Assembly: GCA_039821125.1 (NCBI GenBank)
Contig: JBCBOR010000008.1
Span: 35,913 to 99,912 of the forward strand
Direction of reading: 5' to 3'
From: Thermohalobaculum sp039821125
GTDB lineage: Bacteria; Pseudomonadota; Alphaproteobacteria; Rhodobacterales; Rhodobacteraceae
DNA length: 64,000 nucleotides
Shown one piece after another: positions 26,718-35,395 of this stretch. Each line of letters starts with the position of its first letter. Position 1 is the first letter of the stretch. The position numbers and the translations under genes are program-made. Below the pieces are notes generated by a model, which searched no databases, was not told the origin of the DNA, and worked only from the letters and a program-made list of their open reading frames with translations.

Positions 26718-27550
26718 GACGACCGCTCGCGCAGACGCGGGTTCAAGGCATCGTTGAGGCCCTCGCCCACCAGATTGATCGCCAGCACCGTCAGCAGGAT
26801 TGCGACGCCGGGGAAGGTGCAGACCCACCATGCCGACCTGAGCAGGGTCCGGCCCGCACCGATCTGAAAGCCCCAGGACATCACGTTGGGATCACCGAGG
26901 CCGAGGAAGGCCAGCCCGCTCTCGATCAGGATCGCGGTCGCCACCATCAGCGAGCCGATCACGATGATCGGCGAGAGGCAGTTCGGCAGGATCTCGGCCA
27001 GCATGATCCGGATGTCAGACATGCCAACGGTGTGGCAGGCCTGCACAAACTCGCGGTTGCGATAGCTGAGGAACTCGCCGCGCACCAACCGCGCCACTGC
27101 GGGCCACGAGACGACGGCGATGGCGATCACGACGCTTTCGATCGAGGGTTTCATGATCGCGACCAGCAGGATGGCGAAGACAAATGACGGGATCGTCTGG
27201 AACATCTCGGTCGTGCGCATCAGGAGATCGTCGATCAGACCGCCGTAATAGCCAGCCAGCGCGCCCATGATGACGCCGACCAGGACGGCGACCAGCGTAG
27301 CGATCAGGCCGATCATCAGCGAAGTCTTTGCCCCGTGGGCGATTCCAGCGGCCACGTCGCGGCCCAGACTGTCCGAGCCGAGCAGGAAGCCATTCATACC
27401 CGGCGGCGACATCGACTTGCCCGCCAGCCCGAACGGATCGCCGGGGAAGAAGAGTTGTGCGGTTGCCGCCATGACGATGATCACGGCGATTATGCCGAGG
27501 CCCAGCACGGCCTGGCGATTGCGGGAGAATCTTTGCCAGAACGCGCCCAT
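26714..27550 (-). CDS. Peptide/nickel-type ABC transporter permease (DppC)
   Basis: Membrane protein of 278 residues with six helices. It has the DppC N-terminal block FLLGSDSLGRDV and the EAA loop FVQACHTVGMSDIRIMLAEILPN, and ends in GEGLNDALNPRLRERS, the usual C-terminus. ATG 27550 shares a base with the stop of the upstream permease (TGATG). Forms the channel with DppB. Much longer upstream frames are out of frame with dppB and not real. Confidence 0.92.
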   Translation of the reverse strand: MGAFWQRFSRNRQAVLGLGIIAVIIVMAATAQLFFPGDPFGLAGKSMSPPGMNGFLLGSDSLGRDVAAGIAHGAKTSLMIGLIATLVAVLVGVIMGALAGYYGGLIDDLLMRTTEMFQTIPSFVFAILLVAIMKPSIESVVIAIAVVSWPAVARLVRGEFLSYRNREFVQACHTVGMSDIRIMLAEILPNCLSPIIVIGSLMVATAILIESGLAFLGLGDPNVMSWGFQIGAGRTLLRSAWWVCTFPGVAILLTVLAINLVGEGLNDALNPRLRERSS

Positions 27551-28539
27551 CAGCCGACCTCGATGCGCGGGTCGAGCGTCGAGTAGACGATATCGACCAC
27601 AAGGTTCACGGCGACGACCAGCAGCGCGGACAACAGGAAGATGCCCAGCAGCAGGTTCAGATCGCGGGCGAACAGCGCCTCGAACGCCAGCATGCCAAGG
27701 CCGGGCCAGGCAAAGACCGACTCGACGATGACCGACCCGCCGATCAGTGCGCCAACCTGCACGCCCGCCATGGTGACGACCGGCAGCAGCGCGTTGCGCA
27801 GGACGTGGACGAAGACGATCCGCCGCTCGGTCACGCCCTTGGCCCGGGCGGTCACCACGTAGTCCTGGCCGTATTGCTCGAGCATAGAGGCCCGCATCAG
27901 CCGCGTGTAAAGCGCGAGGTAGAACAGCGACAGCGTGATCGTCGGCAGCACCAGATGGTGCGCGATGTCCCAGCCGCGATCCCACGCGTTGTCATGGAAG
28001 GCCATCAGGTTCTCCATCCCGCTGGTCGGGAACCATCCCAGCCCGAGAGAGAACACCACGATCAGCATCAACCCGACCCAGAAGAGCGGCGTCGCATAGG
28101 TGATCAGGGCGAAGATCGAGATCGCCGTGTCGCGCCAGGTGTTCAGCCCGGTCGCCGCGATCAGGCCGAGCAGAATGCCGAAGCCGACCGCCAGACAGAT
28201 AGTCGCGACCATCAACAGAAGCGTCGCGAACATCCGATCAAAGATCAACTCGCTGACGGGCATCTCGTGCCGGAAGGAATAGCCCAGATCGAACTGCACG
28301 ACGTTCCACAAGTATCGCGCAAGCTGAACGGGCAGTGGTTGATCCAGTCCGAACTTTGCCCGCAGTTCGGCCATGTATTCGGGGGTCGCCGATCCGGCCT
28401 CGCCTGCCAGCACATCGACCGCGTCGCCCTCGGCCAATTGCAGAAGGAAGAAGTTCACCACGACGATGGCAAAGACGATGGGGACCGCCTGCAGCAGCCG
28501 CTTCACTACATAGCGCAGCCGTCTGGTCGAATGGTTCAT
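27550..28539 (-). CDS. Peptide/nickel-type ABC transporter permease (DppB)
   Basis: Membrane protein of 329 residues with the DppB start RYVVKRLLQAVPIVFAIVVVNFFLLQLAEGD, a large periplasmic loop, the EAA loop DYVVTARAKGVTERRIVFVHVLRNALLPVV and the end DIVYSTLDPRIEVG. Normal length. First permease after the binding protein; a stem-loop lies in the gap between them. Confidence 0.93.
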   Translation of the reverse strand: MNHSTRRLRYVVKRLLQAVPIVFAIVVVNFFLLQLAEGDAVDVLAGEAGSATPEYMAELRAKFGLDQPLPVQLARYLWNVVQFDLGYSFRHEMPVSELIFDRMFATLLLMVATICLAVGFGILLGLIAATGLNTWRDTAISIFALITYATPLFWVGLMLIVVFSLGLGWFPTSGMENLMAFHDNAWDRGWDIAHHLVLPTITLSLFYLALYTRLMRASMLEQYGQDYVVTARAKGVTERRIVFVHVLRNALLPVVTMAGVQVGALIGGSVIVESVFAWPGLGMLAFEALFARDLNLLLGIFLLSALLVVAVNLVVDIVYSTLDPRIEVG

Positions 28540-28560
28540 CTCACCCCCGCAAGCGAGGCA

Positions 28561-28588
28561 CCGGCCAAACCTGATCTCAGGTGGCCGG
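28561..28588 (-). other. Intercistronic stem-loop after the binding-protein gene
   Basis: CCGGCC-AA-ACCTGA, loop TC, TCAGGT-GGCCGG: a 12-bp stem with a 2-base bulge between the binding-protein stop (28616) and dppB. There is no U run, so it is more likely to protect upstream mRNA than to end transcription. Confidence 0.6.
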
Positions 28589-28615
28589 CGCCGGTGTCAG
28601 GTCAGGTGGCCAGGA

Positions 28616-30211
28616 TCACTCGTCGATCCATGCATCGGCGAACGAGCCATAGGCCCCGAGCGCCGAGGTGTCGTGATCCTTCAGCTTCTCGTTGTAGACG
28701 GTCAGGAACTCCATCTCGAACAGGTTCACCACCGGCATGTCGTCGGCCAGGATCTTCTGGATATCGCCATAGATCTCGGACCGCTTGGCCGCATCAGCCT
28801 CCTGAGCCCCGGCCGACAGCAGTTCGTCCAGCTTCGGGTTCGAGTACCGCGACGAGTTCACGAAGTGCGTGCCCTGACGGATCTGGTCCGTGCCGTAGTG
28901 GCGGTGAACGCCCAGCACCGGATCCGGCAACTGGTAGAAATAGTTCACGTTCATCGAGAAGTCGTAGTTGTGGTAGATCCGCTTCAGCCAGGTCGGCACA
29001 TCTTCGTAGCGCAACTCGACATCAATCCCGATCGGGGCGAGCGCCTGCTTCATGTACTCACCCGCCCGGCGCCAGTCTTCGCCATACGGAATGAGATCCA
29101 GAACCGCCTTGGCCCGAACGCCGTCCGCGCCTGCGGTGATCCCGGCATCATCCAGCATCTTCTTGGCGGCCTCGATATCGGCGTTTGCGACATAGTTCGG
29201 CATCGGGTCCTTGTAGAGCCCGGTCGCCGCGAAGTTCGACGACAGCGCCGAGGTTGCAGGCTTGCCGTAGCCGAACCAGATGTTCTCGATCAGGAACTGC
29301 CGGTCGAGTGCCAGCGAGATCGCCTTGCGGATCGCCGGATTGTCGAACGGCGGCTGGGTGGTGTCGAACTCGATCAGCGAGACCGGATTGATCATCGAGT
29401 ATCCTTTGGTGGTTACACCAAACCCGGGCGTGTCGCGCAGGCGCACCGCGTCGATGTTCGGGATCGCGCCGAACGCCCCATACATCACCTCGCCGTTTTC
29501 CATGGCGGCGGTGCGGGTCGAGGCATCGGGGATGAAGCGCCCGACGACACGGTCGATATATGGCTTGCCCTCCTGCCAGTAGTTCTCGTTCTTCTCGAGA
29601 CGGACGAACTGGCCCTTCTTCCACTCGACGAACTTGAACGGGCCGGTGCCAACCGGGTTGTTCGCCAGATCCGCATCGCGCGGGTCCTGACCTTCCAGCA
29701 GGTGCTTGGGCACGATCGGGCTTTCATAAGCCGACAGCGCGCGCATCATGTAAGGTGCGGGGTTGGCCAGATTGAAGACCGCGGTCAGCTCGTCCGGCGT
29801 ATCGATCGAGGTCACTTCGCGGAACGAGTTCGGGCCACGCGGGTGGACCTTGCTCAGCACTTCCATGATCGTGAACTGCACATCGGCCGAGGTGAACGGC
29901 TCGCCATCGTGCCAGGTCACACCTTCCTGCAGCTTGAAGGTCACGGTCTTGCCGTCCTCGCTGACCTCATAGCTTCTCGCCAGGGCCGGAACGATGTTCA
30001 GGTCGTTGTCATAGTCGAGCAGACCTTCGTAGATCTTCGGCGCAACCAGACCGATCGGCCCTGACGTCGACAGGTAGGACGCCAGCGACGGCGGCTCGGG
30101 CTGCACCAGATAAACGAGCGTTCCGCCCGCCTTCTGCGCCGTGGCGGCAGTCGCGCCCAGCGTCATGGCCAGCGCGCATGCTCCGGCGGTGATCAGGGAT
30201 CTCATGTTCAT
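28616..30211 (-). CDS. Peptide/nickel-type ABC transporter substrate-binding protein (family 5)
   Basis: Periplasmic receptor of 531 residues, normal for family 5. Signal peptide 1-25 (ends ATAQ). It has GGTLVYLVQPEPPSL at the mature start, LAPKIYEGLLDYD-type and LARSYEVSEDGKTVTFKLQEGVTWHDGEPFTS blocks, and VGTGPFKFVEWKKGQ. These receptors bind peptides, but many roseobacter members bind other amines or opines, so the ligand is open. ATG 30211 has GAGAGG upstream; a second ATG follows two codons later. First gene of the leftward dpp-like operon. Confidence 0.92.
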   Translation of the reverse strand: MNMRSLITAGACALAMTLGATAATAQKAGGTLVYLVQPEPPSLASYLSTSGPIGLVAPKIYEGLLDYDNDLNIVPALARSYEVSEDGKTVTFKLQEGVTWHDGEPFTSADVQFTIMEVLSKVHPRGPNSFREVTSIDTPDELTAVFNLANPAPYMMRALSAYESPIVPKHLLEGQDPRDADLANNPVGTGPFKFVEWKKGQFVRLEKNENYWQEGKPYIDRVVGRFIPDASTRTAAMENGEVMYGAFGAIPNIDAVRLRDTPGFGVTTKGYSMINPVSLIEFDTTQPPFDNPAIRKAISLALDRQFLIENIWFGYGKPATSALSSNFAATGLYKDPMPNYVANADIEAAKKMLDDAGITAGADGVRAKAVLDLIPYGEDWRRAGEYMKQALAPIGIDVELRYEDVPTWLKRIYHNYDFSMNVNYFYQLPDPVLGVHRHYGTDQIRQGTHFVNSSRYSNPKLDELLSAGAQEADAAKRSEIYGDIQKILADDMPVVNLFEMEFLTVYNEKLKDHDTSALGAYGSFADAWIDE

Positions 30212-30459
30212 GTAAGCCTCTCTCCACTGCATAACGGGTGATCTGCTCGTCACCTCTGGGGGAACGCTGTCCGATTTCGCAGTGCAGCACAATCACTTTC
30301 TGCGCAGCGAAGCCCAACCTGCCGGGATGCCGGGCGTTTGGGAACAACCGTGTCCTGCTCGCGGAATTTGAATGCGGTCACGGCACTTGACCGGGCACCG
30401 TTGTACCGGCCCGTGGTCACATCGCTACTGTCAGTGCACCCTCAGGATACGGGCAGTGC

Positions 30460-32115
30460 CTATTCTGCCGCCATCGCGACCTGCCGGCAGTAACAGGACG
30501 CCTTTATCGGCACGTCCGCCCGGGACTGAGCGAGATCCAGACGCTGCTTGATCATCGCCGCGTCCGGTGCCCCGCGCCGGGTCAGGCACTCGTGCAGACC
30601 ATGCAGGCTCCACACATTCTCCAGATGCTGACATGCGCGGCTCAGACTGTCGTCGAGGCCAAGATCTGCGCGATAGACCGCCTCGGCCTCGTCGGCATGA
30701 CCCTGCTCCAGAAGCAAAGCCCCAAGCGCATGCCGGGCGGGCTGCATCCAACCCCACGGCTCGTCATAGGGCAGCGCGTCATCGAGGGCTACGGATTGGC
30801 GAAGATGGGCATATGCCGCATCATAGTTGCCCTTGCGATACTCGAGTTCGCCGTTCAGCATCGCCTCTGCGACGTTCAGCAGATCCGCTACGGTGTTGTT
30901 GTGAACCCGCCGCCCCTCCGACACCCGCGCCTTTGCATCGAGAAACAGCGACTTGTGTTGCTCTGCCTCATCGACATTGCCCAGCGCCGAGTGAGCAACC
31001 GTCTTGGCGTAGAGCATCATGGCTGTTGTCGCGCAATAGAGCTGAGCGTCCGCTGGCAGGTCCTGGTCGATGATCTCCTGCCATCGGCCGAACCGCACCA
31101 ACACGTGCTGCTTCATGGCGATGTAAGCCTCGAGGAAATCCCCCATTGGCGGGCTTTCGATGCGCAGAAAGTCCTCGGGAACACTGGCGATCAACTCTTC
31201 CGCTGCTTCGATGGCCGGACGGTACTGGCCGAGGAACATCGCGCCGTAGATCGAGAAGTGGAAGTTGTGAATGATGTAGAGCAGGTAGACGCCGGGGTTC
31301 TCGGCATAGGCCAGGAACTTGCGGTCGGCGACCAGGGCCTTCTGATTGAACACCATGGTGTCGCGGTAGTATCCGCATTGCACGTCGATATGGGTCGGCA
31401 TGTGGATCAGGTGACCGCCATCCGGCATGATATCGCGCAGGCGGTCGCCTTGGCGAAGCGCCTTCTCTGGGAAGGGCGACATCTCCATCAGATGGACATA
31501 GAGGTGGAGCAGCCCGGGGTGGTCCCATGCGCCTGGCAGGCTGTCGAATGCCTCCTCCAGCACGGCACGCGCTTCTTCGGTGCCAGCACCTTCGGCAACA
31601 CCCCCGGTCTCGAGATTCCACATCTGCCACGGCGTCTCGTTCATGATCGCCTCGACAAAGATCGTGCGCACCTCGTGATCTGCTTGATTGGCCTCGAACA
31701 CGGTGCGCATCTCGGCCGTGTAGGCCTTGTTCCACGGCATCATCTCTTCGACCGGGTCACGCTGCGGATAGCGCGACTGCAACGCCTTGATCAGCGCCTG
31801 CTCGACCGGTGTGGCGTTGGCTGCATGCTCCAGCGCGCCCTGCATCGCATCGTAGGCCGCGGCCAGTGCGGCTGCACGGCCCTTCGGGTCATAGAGATGC
31901 CACGGCAGGTTGTAGTTCGGACCGAGTGCGTAGGCCGCGCCCCAGTGCGCCATGGCGCATGTGGGATCAGCCTCGATCGCCTTCTGGAAGCAGGCCGTAG
32001 CCTCGCCATGGTTGTAGCAGTAGAGCCAATTGAGGCCCCGGTCGAACCAGATCTGAGCGTCTTTAGACGTCGTCGTGACCGCACGCGAATGCGGCCCAAG
32101 ATCGAAGTATTCCAT
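30460..32115 (-). CDS. TPR-repeat protein of unknown function
   Basis: Soluble protein of 551 residues made of tetratricopeptide-like helical pairs: AQIWFDRGLNWLYCYNHGEATACFQKAIEADPTCAMAHWG at the N-terminus is a clear TPR, and further repeats occur at about 330-500 (NYDAAYAHLRQSVALDDALPYDEP, GHADEAEAVYRADLGLDD). The middle section has conserved His residues (HLYVHLMEMS, HLIHMPTHID) that could bind a metal. Homologous stand-alone proteins are widespread but uncharacterised. ATG 32115 has AGGAGG upstream. It sits between the dpp-like operon and ppsR, where phototrophs often have bchP/bchG; there is no sign that it is a photosynthesis gene. Confidence 0.75.
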   Translation of the reverse strand: MEYFDLGPHSRAVTTTSKDAQIWFDRGLNWLYCYNHGEATACFQKAIEADPTCAMAHWGAAYALGPNYNLPWHLYDPKGRAAALAAAYDAMQGALEHAANATPVEQALIKALQSRYPQRDPVEEMMPWNKAYTAEMRTVFEANQADHEVRTIFVEAIMNETPWQMWNLETGGVAEGAGTEEARAVLEEAFDSLPGAWDHPGLLHLYVHLMEMSPFPEKALRQGDRLRDIMPDGGHLIHMPTHIDVQCGYYRDTMVFNQKALVADRKFLAYAENPGVYLLYIIHNFHFSIYGAMFLGQYRPAIEAAEELIASVPEDFLRIESPPMGDFLEAYIAMKQHVLVRFGRWQEIIDQDLPADAQLYCATTAMMLYAKTVAHSALGNVDEAEQHKSLFLDAKARVSEGRRVHNNTVADLLNVAEAMLNGELEYRKGNYDAAYAHLRQSVALDDALPYDEPWGWMQPARHALGALLLEQGHADEAEAVYRADLGLDDSLSRACQHLENVWSLHGLHECLTRRGAPDAAMIKQRLDLAQSRADVPIKASCYCRQVAMAAE

Positions 32116-32263
32116 GAAGGCCTCCTCCTGTTCCCGGAACGCAGTGTACGCGAATCACGAACCGGAGGCCGGGCCTTTTTCGCTGAGGGCGGTGGATTTC
32201 TGGCAGGAGCGTGTGCGGGAGTGCGGCGTCGCGGCACGCAAGACCCGCAGGTTTGCAGACCGC

Positions 32264-33658
32264 TCAGTCGCCGGGCCGGTCAAGCAGATTGAACCGGCGC
32301 AGTTTTACATAGAGGCTCTGGCGGCTGAGACCCAGCATCTCGGCGGCCGAGGCACGGTTGTTACCGGTTTTTCGCAGTGCGGCCTCGATGCACATCTCCT
32401 CGATCTCCTCGGTAGAGGTGCGCACCAGTTCCTTCAGCGGCACCGATCCGACGAGGTTCATTAGATTGTTCGCCGTCTCGGTCCCTTTTTCGGGCATCCG
32501 CGCCGGGATCTGATCGTAGCGCCCAATATCACGCATCACGAACCCGACCATCGGCGTCGGCTCGGTGATCGCGGCGACCGAGGTCTCAACGCGTGTCTCC
32601 GACCCATAGGCCCCCGTGAGAAGCGACGAGAACGCCTTCAACCGGCCGTGTTCGCGAGCATTCGACAGAATGATATTCATGTCCACCCCGGGGCGCCCAA
32701 GAAAGCGTGCGAGGTTCTCGCCCTCCGCCTGGCTCGCGAGCGCGATCTCGGCCATCGAGAGGAAGGCATCATTGCACCAGTGGATCGACCCGTTCTCGTC
32801 GGTCAGGACCACCGCATCGGGGATGGACGCGACCATGCCGACAAGCTGGCTCTCAATTGCCTGCCCATTTGTGGCACCGAGCCCGTCCGGCACCAGTGTG
32901 CACTGGATCCGCATCGCGTCCGCCGCACGGAAAATGGAGAGACGGCATGCAACATCCGCCTGTGCCACCGAAAGACGGCCCGCGAAACTGTCGGACTGTC
33001 CCGTGGCCGCGACACTCTGCACACCGGCGAGCACCGTCTTCACACTGTCCGCGTCAAACAGGGATTCAAGCCGCTGGCCCTTGATCGCAGCGCCGTCCAT
33101 CCGCAGAACCTTGGTCGCGGCGACGTTGCAGTCTTCGATCTTTCGGGAGGCCACATCGAGCACGAGCAGCGCTTCGGACGACGTCTGAAAGAGAACGCGG
33201 TACTGCGTCTCAAGCTGGCGAAGCTGGCTGTAATCCTCGTCGAGCGCGCGCTGAGCCTCGACCAACCGAGATTGAAGCGAGGCGATCGCACGGATCTCCT
33301 GCCCGAGGAAAATCACAGAATCTCCCACACCGACCGTGCTGTAGCGCACGGGAAACTCGTCGATCCCGTCGATCCGGTGATTGATCTCGCGCTGGCGTTT
33401 GGTCTCGCTCGCGCCATCAGCGCGCAACATCTCGGCGATCTTGTCGTAGCATTCCGGCGTCACGATGCTGGACATGGACGCACCAATCAGGGCGTCGCGA
33501 TCCACATCATCCAACGTCTCGACGTTCCAGATCAGGTCGAGGATCGTGCCGCTTCTGTCTGTGACAAACGCAATGTCCGAGACGGCCGAGACGAGCGCAG
33601 CAAAATCGCGCGGCAAACCAAGCTCGATCGCTTTCCTATCCAGGAAGTGTGCATTCAT
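32264..33658 (-). CDS. ppsR: Photosynthesis gene repressor PpsR (CrtJ)
   Basis: Transcription factor of 464 residues, the same length as Rhodobacter PpsR. It represses bch, crt and puc genes under oxygen by binding TGT-N12-ACA pairs. Three PAS-like sensor domains (about 15-130, 150-270, 275-390) are followed by a C-terminal Fis-type helix-turn-helix (NNRASAAEMLGLSRQSLYVKLRRFNLL). C423 (EEMCIEAAL) is at the place of the redox cysteine known in PpsR, and further cysteines lie around 240-255. The antirepressor gene ppaA/aerR lies 58 bases upstream in the same direction. Matching sites are seen at 53388-53431 (perfect) and 34682/34831 (one mismatch). Confidence 0.95.
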   Translation of the reverse strand: MNAHFLDRKAIELGLPRDFAALVSAVSDIAFVTDRSGTILDLIWNVETLDDVDRDALIGASMSSIVTPECYDKIAEMLRADGASETKRQREINHRIDGIDEFPVRYSTVGVGDSVIFLGQEIRAIASLQSRLVEAQRALDEDYSQLRQLETQYRVLFQTSSEALLVLDVASRKIEDCNVAATKVLRMDGAAIKGQRLESLFDADSVKTVLAGVQSVAATGQSDSFAGRLSVAQADVACRLSIFRAADAMRIQCTLVPDGLGATNGQAIESQLVGMVASIPDAVVLTDENGSIHWCNDAFLSMAEIALASQAEGENLARFLGRPGVDMNIILSNAREHGRLKAFSSLLTGAYGSETRVETSVAAITEPTPMVGFVMRDIGRYDQIPARMPEKGTETANNLMNLVGSVPLKELVRTSTEEIEEMCIEAALRKTGNNRASAAEMLGLSRQSLYVKLRRFNLLDRPGD

Positions 33659-33716
33659 GGTCGTATCTTATGCATATTCTCTGCTCGCCTCCAAACTGAG
33701 CAGTCGCACCAAACTG

Positions 33717-34565
33717 TCAATGATTGATTGTCGCTGATCCCGTGTTCTGCAGCAGAAACGGCGCCGACGTGATGTCCTTGGGCACCGCGTCGACCCCGAG
33801 CGCAGCCGTCAGTCCCGGGTCGAGTTCCGTGAGATAGCCGCCGAGCACGATCCTTATATCCGGCTGAACCGCACGAATGCATTCAACCGTCCTGACCACA
33901 GTGTCGGTCATGGTCGTGCACCCTGCGGACAAGCCGACAAGATCGTACCTGTCGCCGAGCAACCTTGCGCAGAGCACGTCGATGCTCTCGGGGCTGCACA
34001 GATCCACATGCCAGCCAGCACGGTGGAAGAAATCAGCAGCAATCGAGATGCCCAGCGCGTGCGATTCACCGGGGATTGTCGCGAAAAGCGCATTCTGGGA
34101 CACCAACCGGGCGACTCCGATCGACGTGTACTCTGATCGAAGCGAGCGCTGCAGGATGTGCAACCGGGCGGAGCCAACCGTTACGTCGAGGAAGCTGCAC
34201 TTGTCCGCGCTCCACCACTCGCCCAATCGCCGCGCTGCCGCTGCAATGTAATCGAGCGACAGCGTGTCCGGCGTTTTCCCCGCCTCGCGCAGCGACGCGA
34301 AAAGATCACGCGGTACACCCGCGTCTGCGGCGATCAGCGCCGATGAAAACGCATTGATCTCGGCATCTGACGGCGGTTGCGGCACGCGCGTGTTGGCGCT
34401 GGCGTCTTGACCGAGACGGGAACTCAGGCGTGCAACCAACTCGTCCGTGACCGCGCTCAGCGCACCCGGGTTCAATGCTTGGTATGTCGATGGCTTGACC
34501 AACGTCTGCTCCGACCCTGCCGCAGAGGGGGCATGGTCCGGTCCAGAAATGTCGCGGTCATTCAT
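33717..34565 (-). CDS. ppaA: PpaA/AerR cobalamin-binding antirepressor of PpsR
   Basis: Protein of 282 residues that counteracts PpsR/CrtJ; in Rhodobacter it binds hydroxocobalamin in a light-dependent way. The C-terminal B12-binding-like domain has GESHALGISIAADFFHRAGWHVDLC and DLVGLSAGCTTM, with an His residue in the HALG loop. ATG 34565 has GGGAGG four bases upstream and is preferred. An in-frame ATG at 34700 would give a 45-residue longer form, and its first codons coincide with a PpsR-like site. Long and short AerR forms are known in R. capsulatus, so both starts might be used. Divergent from bchF. Confidence 0.9.
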   Translation of the reverse strand: MNDRDISGPDHAPSAAGSEQTLVKPSTYQALNPGALSAVTDELVARLSSRLGQDASANTRVPQPPSDAEINAFSSALIAADAGVPRDLFASLREAGKTPDTLSLDYIAAAARRLGEWWSADKCSFLDVTVGSARLHILQRSLRSEYTSIGVARLVSQNALFATIPGESHALGISIAADFFHRAGWHVDLCSPESIDVLCARLLGDRYDLVGLSAGCTTMTDTVVRTVECIRAVQPDIRIVLGGYLTELDPGLTAALGVDAVPKDITSAPFLLQNTGSATINH

Positions 34566-34681
34566 AGGACCTCCCAGCGGTCCATTCGTACTCTGATCGT
34601 GGCACGATTTCACCGGCAGATTGGAGCATATTCCGCAGAACGGAACTGCTTGTCGATCACTCAACCATGAATCCTGAGGTG

Positions 34682-34699
34682 CGTCAATCTTAACTGACA
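34682..34699. promoter_or_regulatory. PpsR-like site upstream of ppaA (one mismatch)
   Basis: CGT-N12-ACA, against the PpsR consensus TGT-N12-ACA. It lies in the ppaA-bchF intergenic region, 117 bases before the ppaA ATG chosen here. Confidence 0.45.
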
Positions 34700-34830
34700 T
34701 TTTCAGCTACGTGTCCGGAATCAGGACGATTCCCGGAAAGATCGGGGTCATTTTGCCATTCCGCATACCGCTCACCGCGAGAGTTTCGCGTATAAGGCGA
34801 ATCTTACCCTCTGCGTCCAGATTTCATTAC

Positions 34831-34848
34831 GTAAGTTTTAATTGACAC
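34831..34848. promoter_or_regulatory. PpsR-like site overlapping the bchF promoter
   Basis: CGT-N12-ACA with one mismatch to TGT-N12-ACA. Its right half overlaps a TTGACA (34843-34848), which is followed after 18 bases by TACTCT (34867-34872). These look like -35 and -10 elements of the bch superoperon, 35 bases before the bchF ATG. A repressor here would block RNA polymerase directly. Confidence 0.55.
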
Positions 34849-34906
34849 TTTTTCCCGGATGACCCTACTCTCGGGCAGCGACCAAAGGCTCTGGGAGGAA
34901 CCGTCA

Positions 34907-35395
34907 ATGGCCTGGTTGGCACAGAGTTCCCGCAGTCAGGGACCACTCTACAGCCCCGAACAGCGCGCCCGGCGAGACGGCACGATCTGGACTCTGGTCC
35001 AGGGTGTTCTGGCGCCCGTGCAGTTCGTGGTGTTCCTGATATCGCTCGTTCTCGTCGTCCGGTTTCTGGTCACGGGCGATGGCTTGTGGGCGGCGACCGT
35101 GTCGATCGTGATCAAGACGTTCTGCCTCTACGCCATCATGGTCACGGGGGCGATCTGGGAAAAGGTTGTTTTCGGTCAATACCTTCTGGCACCCGCCTTT
35201 TTCTGGGAAGACGTTGTCTCCTTCGTCGTGATCGCGCTGCATACAGCGTATCTCTGGGCACTGTTTTCCGGGGCAGATCCAATGACCCAGATGTGGATCG
35301 CACTGGCGGCCTATGCCGCCTACGTGATCAACGCCGCGCAATTTCTCCTCAAACTCAGAGCGGCGCGCCTGGACGCCCAGGTGGTGCCCGCATGA
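34907..35395 (+). CDS. bchF: 2-vinyl bacteriochlorophyllide hydratase BchF
   Basis: Membrane enzyme of 162 residues that hydrates the C3 vinyl group of (bacterio)chlorophyllide to hydroxyethyl on the way to bacteriochlorophyll a. It has the family start LYSPEQRARRD, about four hydrophobic helices, and the EKVVFGQYLLAPAFFWEDVVSFVVIALHTAYL block. ATG 34907 has GGGAGGAA upstream. First gene of the bchFNBHLM-lhaA-puh operon; it overlaps bchN by four bases. Confidence 0.95.
   Translation: MAWLAQSSRSQGPLYSPEQRARRDGTIWTLVQGVLAPVQFVVFLISLVLVVRFLVTGDGLWAATVSIVIKTFCLYAIMVTGAIWEKVVFGQYLLAPAFFWEDVVSFVVIALHTAYLWALFSGADPMTQMWIALAAYAAYVINAAQFLLKLRAARLDAQVVPA

Noticed and set aside
28673..30064. 463-codon rightward open frame
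   Set aside because: Antisense to the family 5 binding protein; low-complexity composition and no motif.
32150..32200. GGCCGGGCCTTTTT as a terminator
   Set aside because: The stem is too short and the T run faces the wrong way for both leftward flanking genes.
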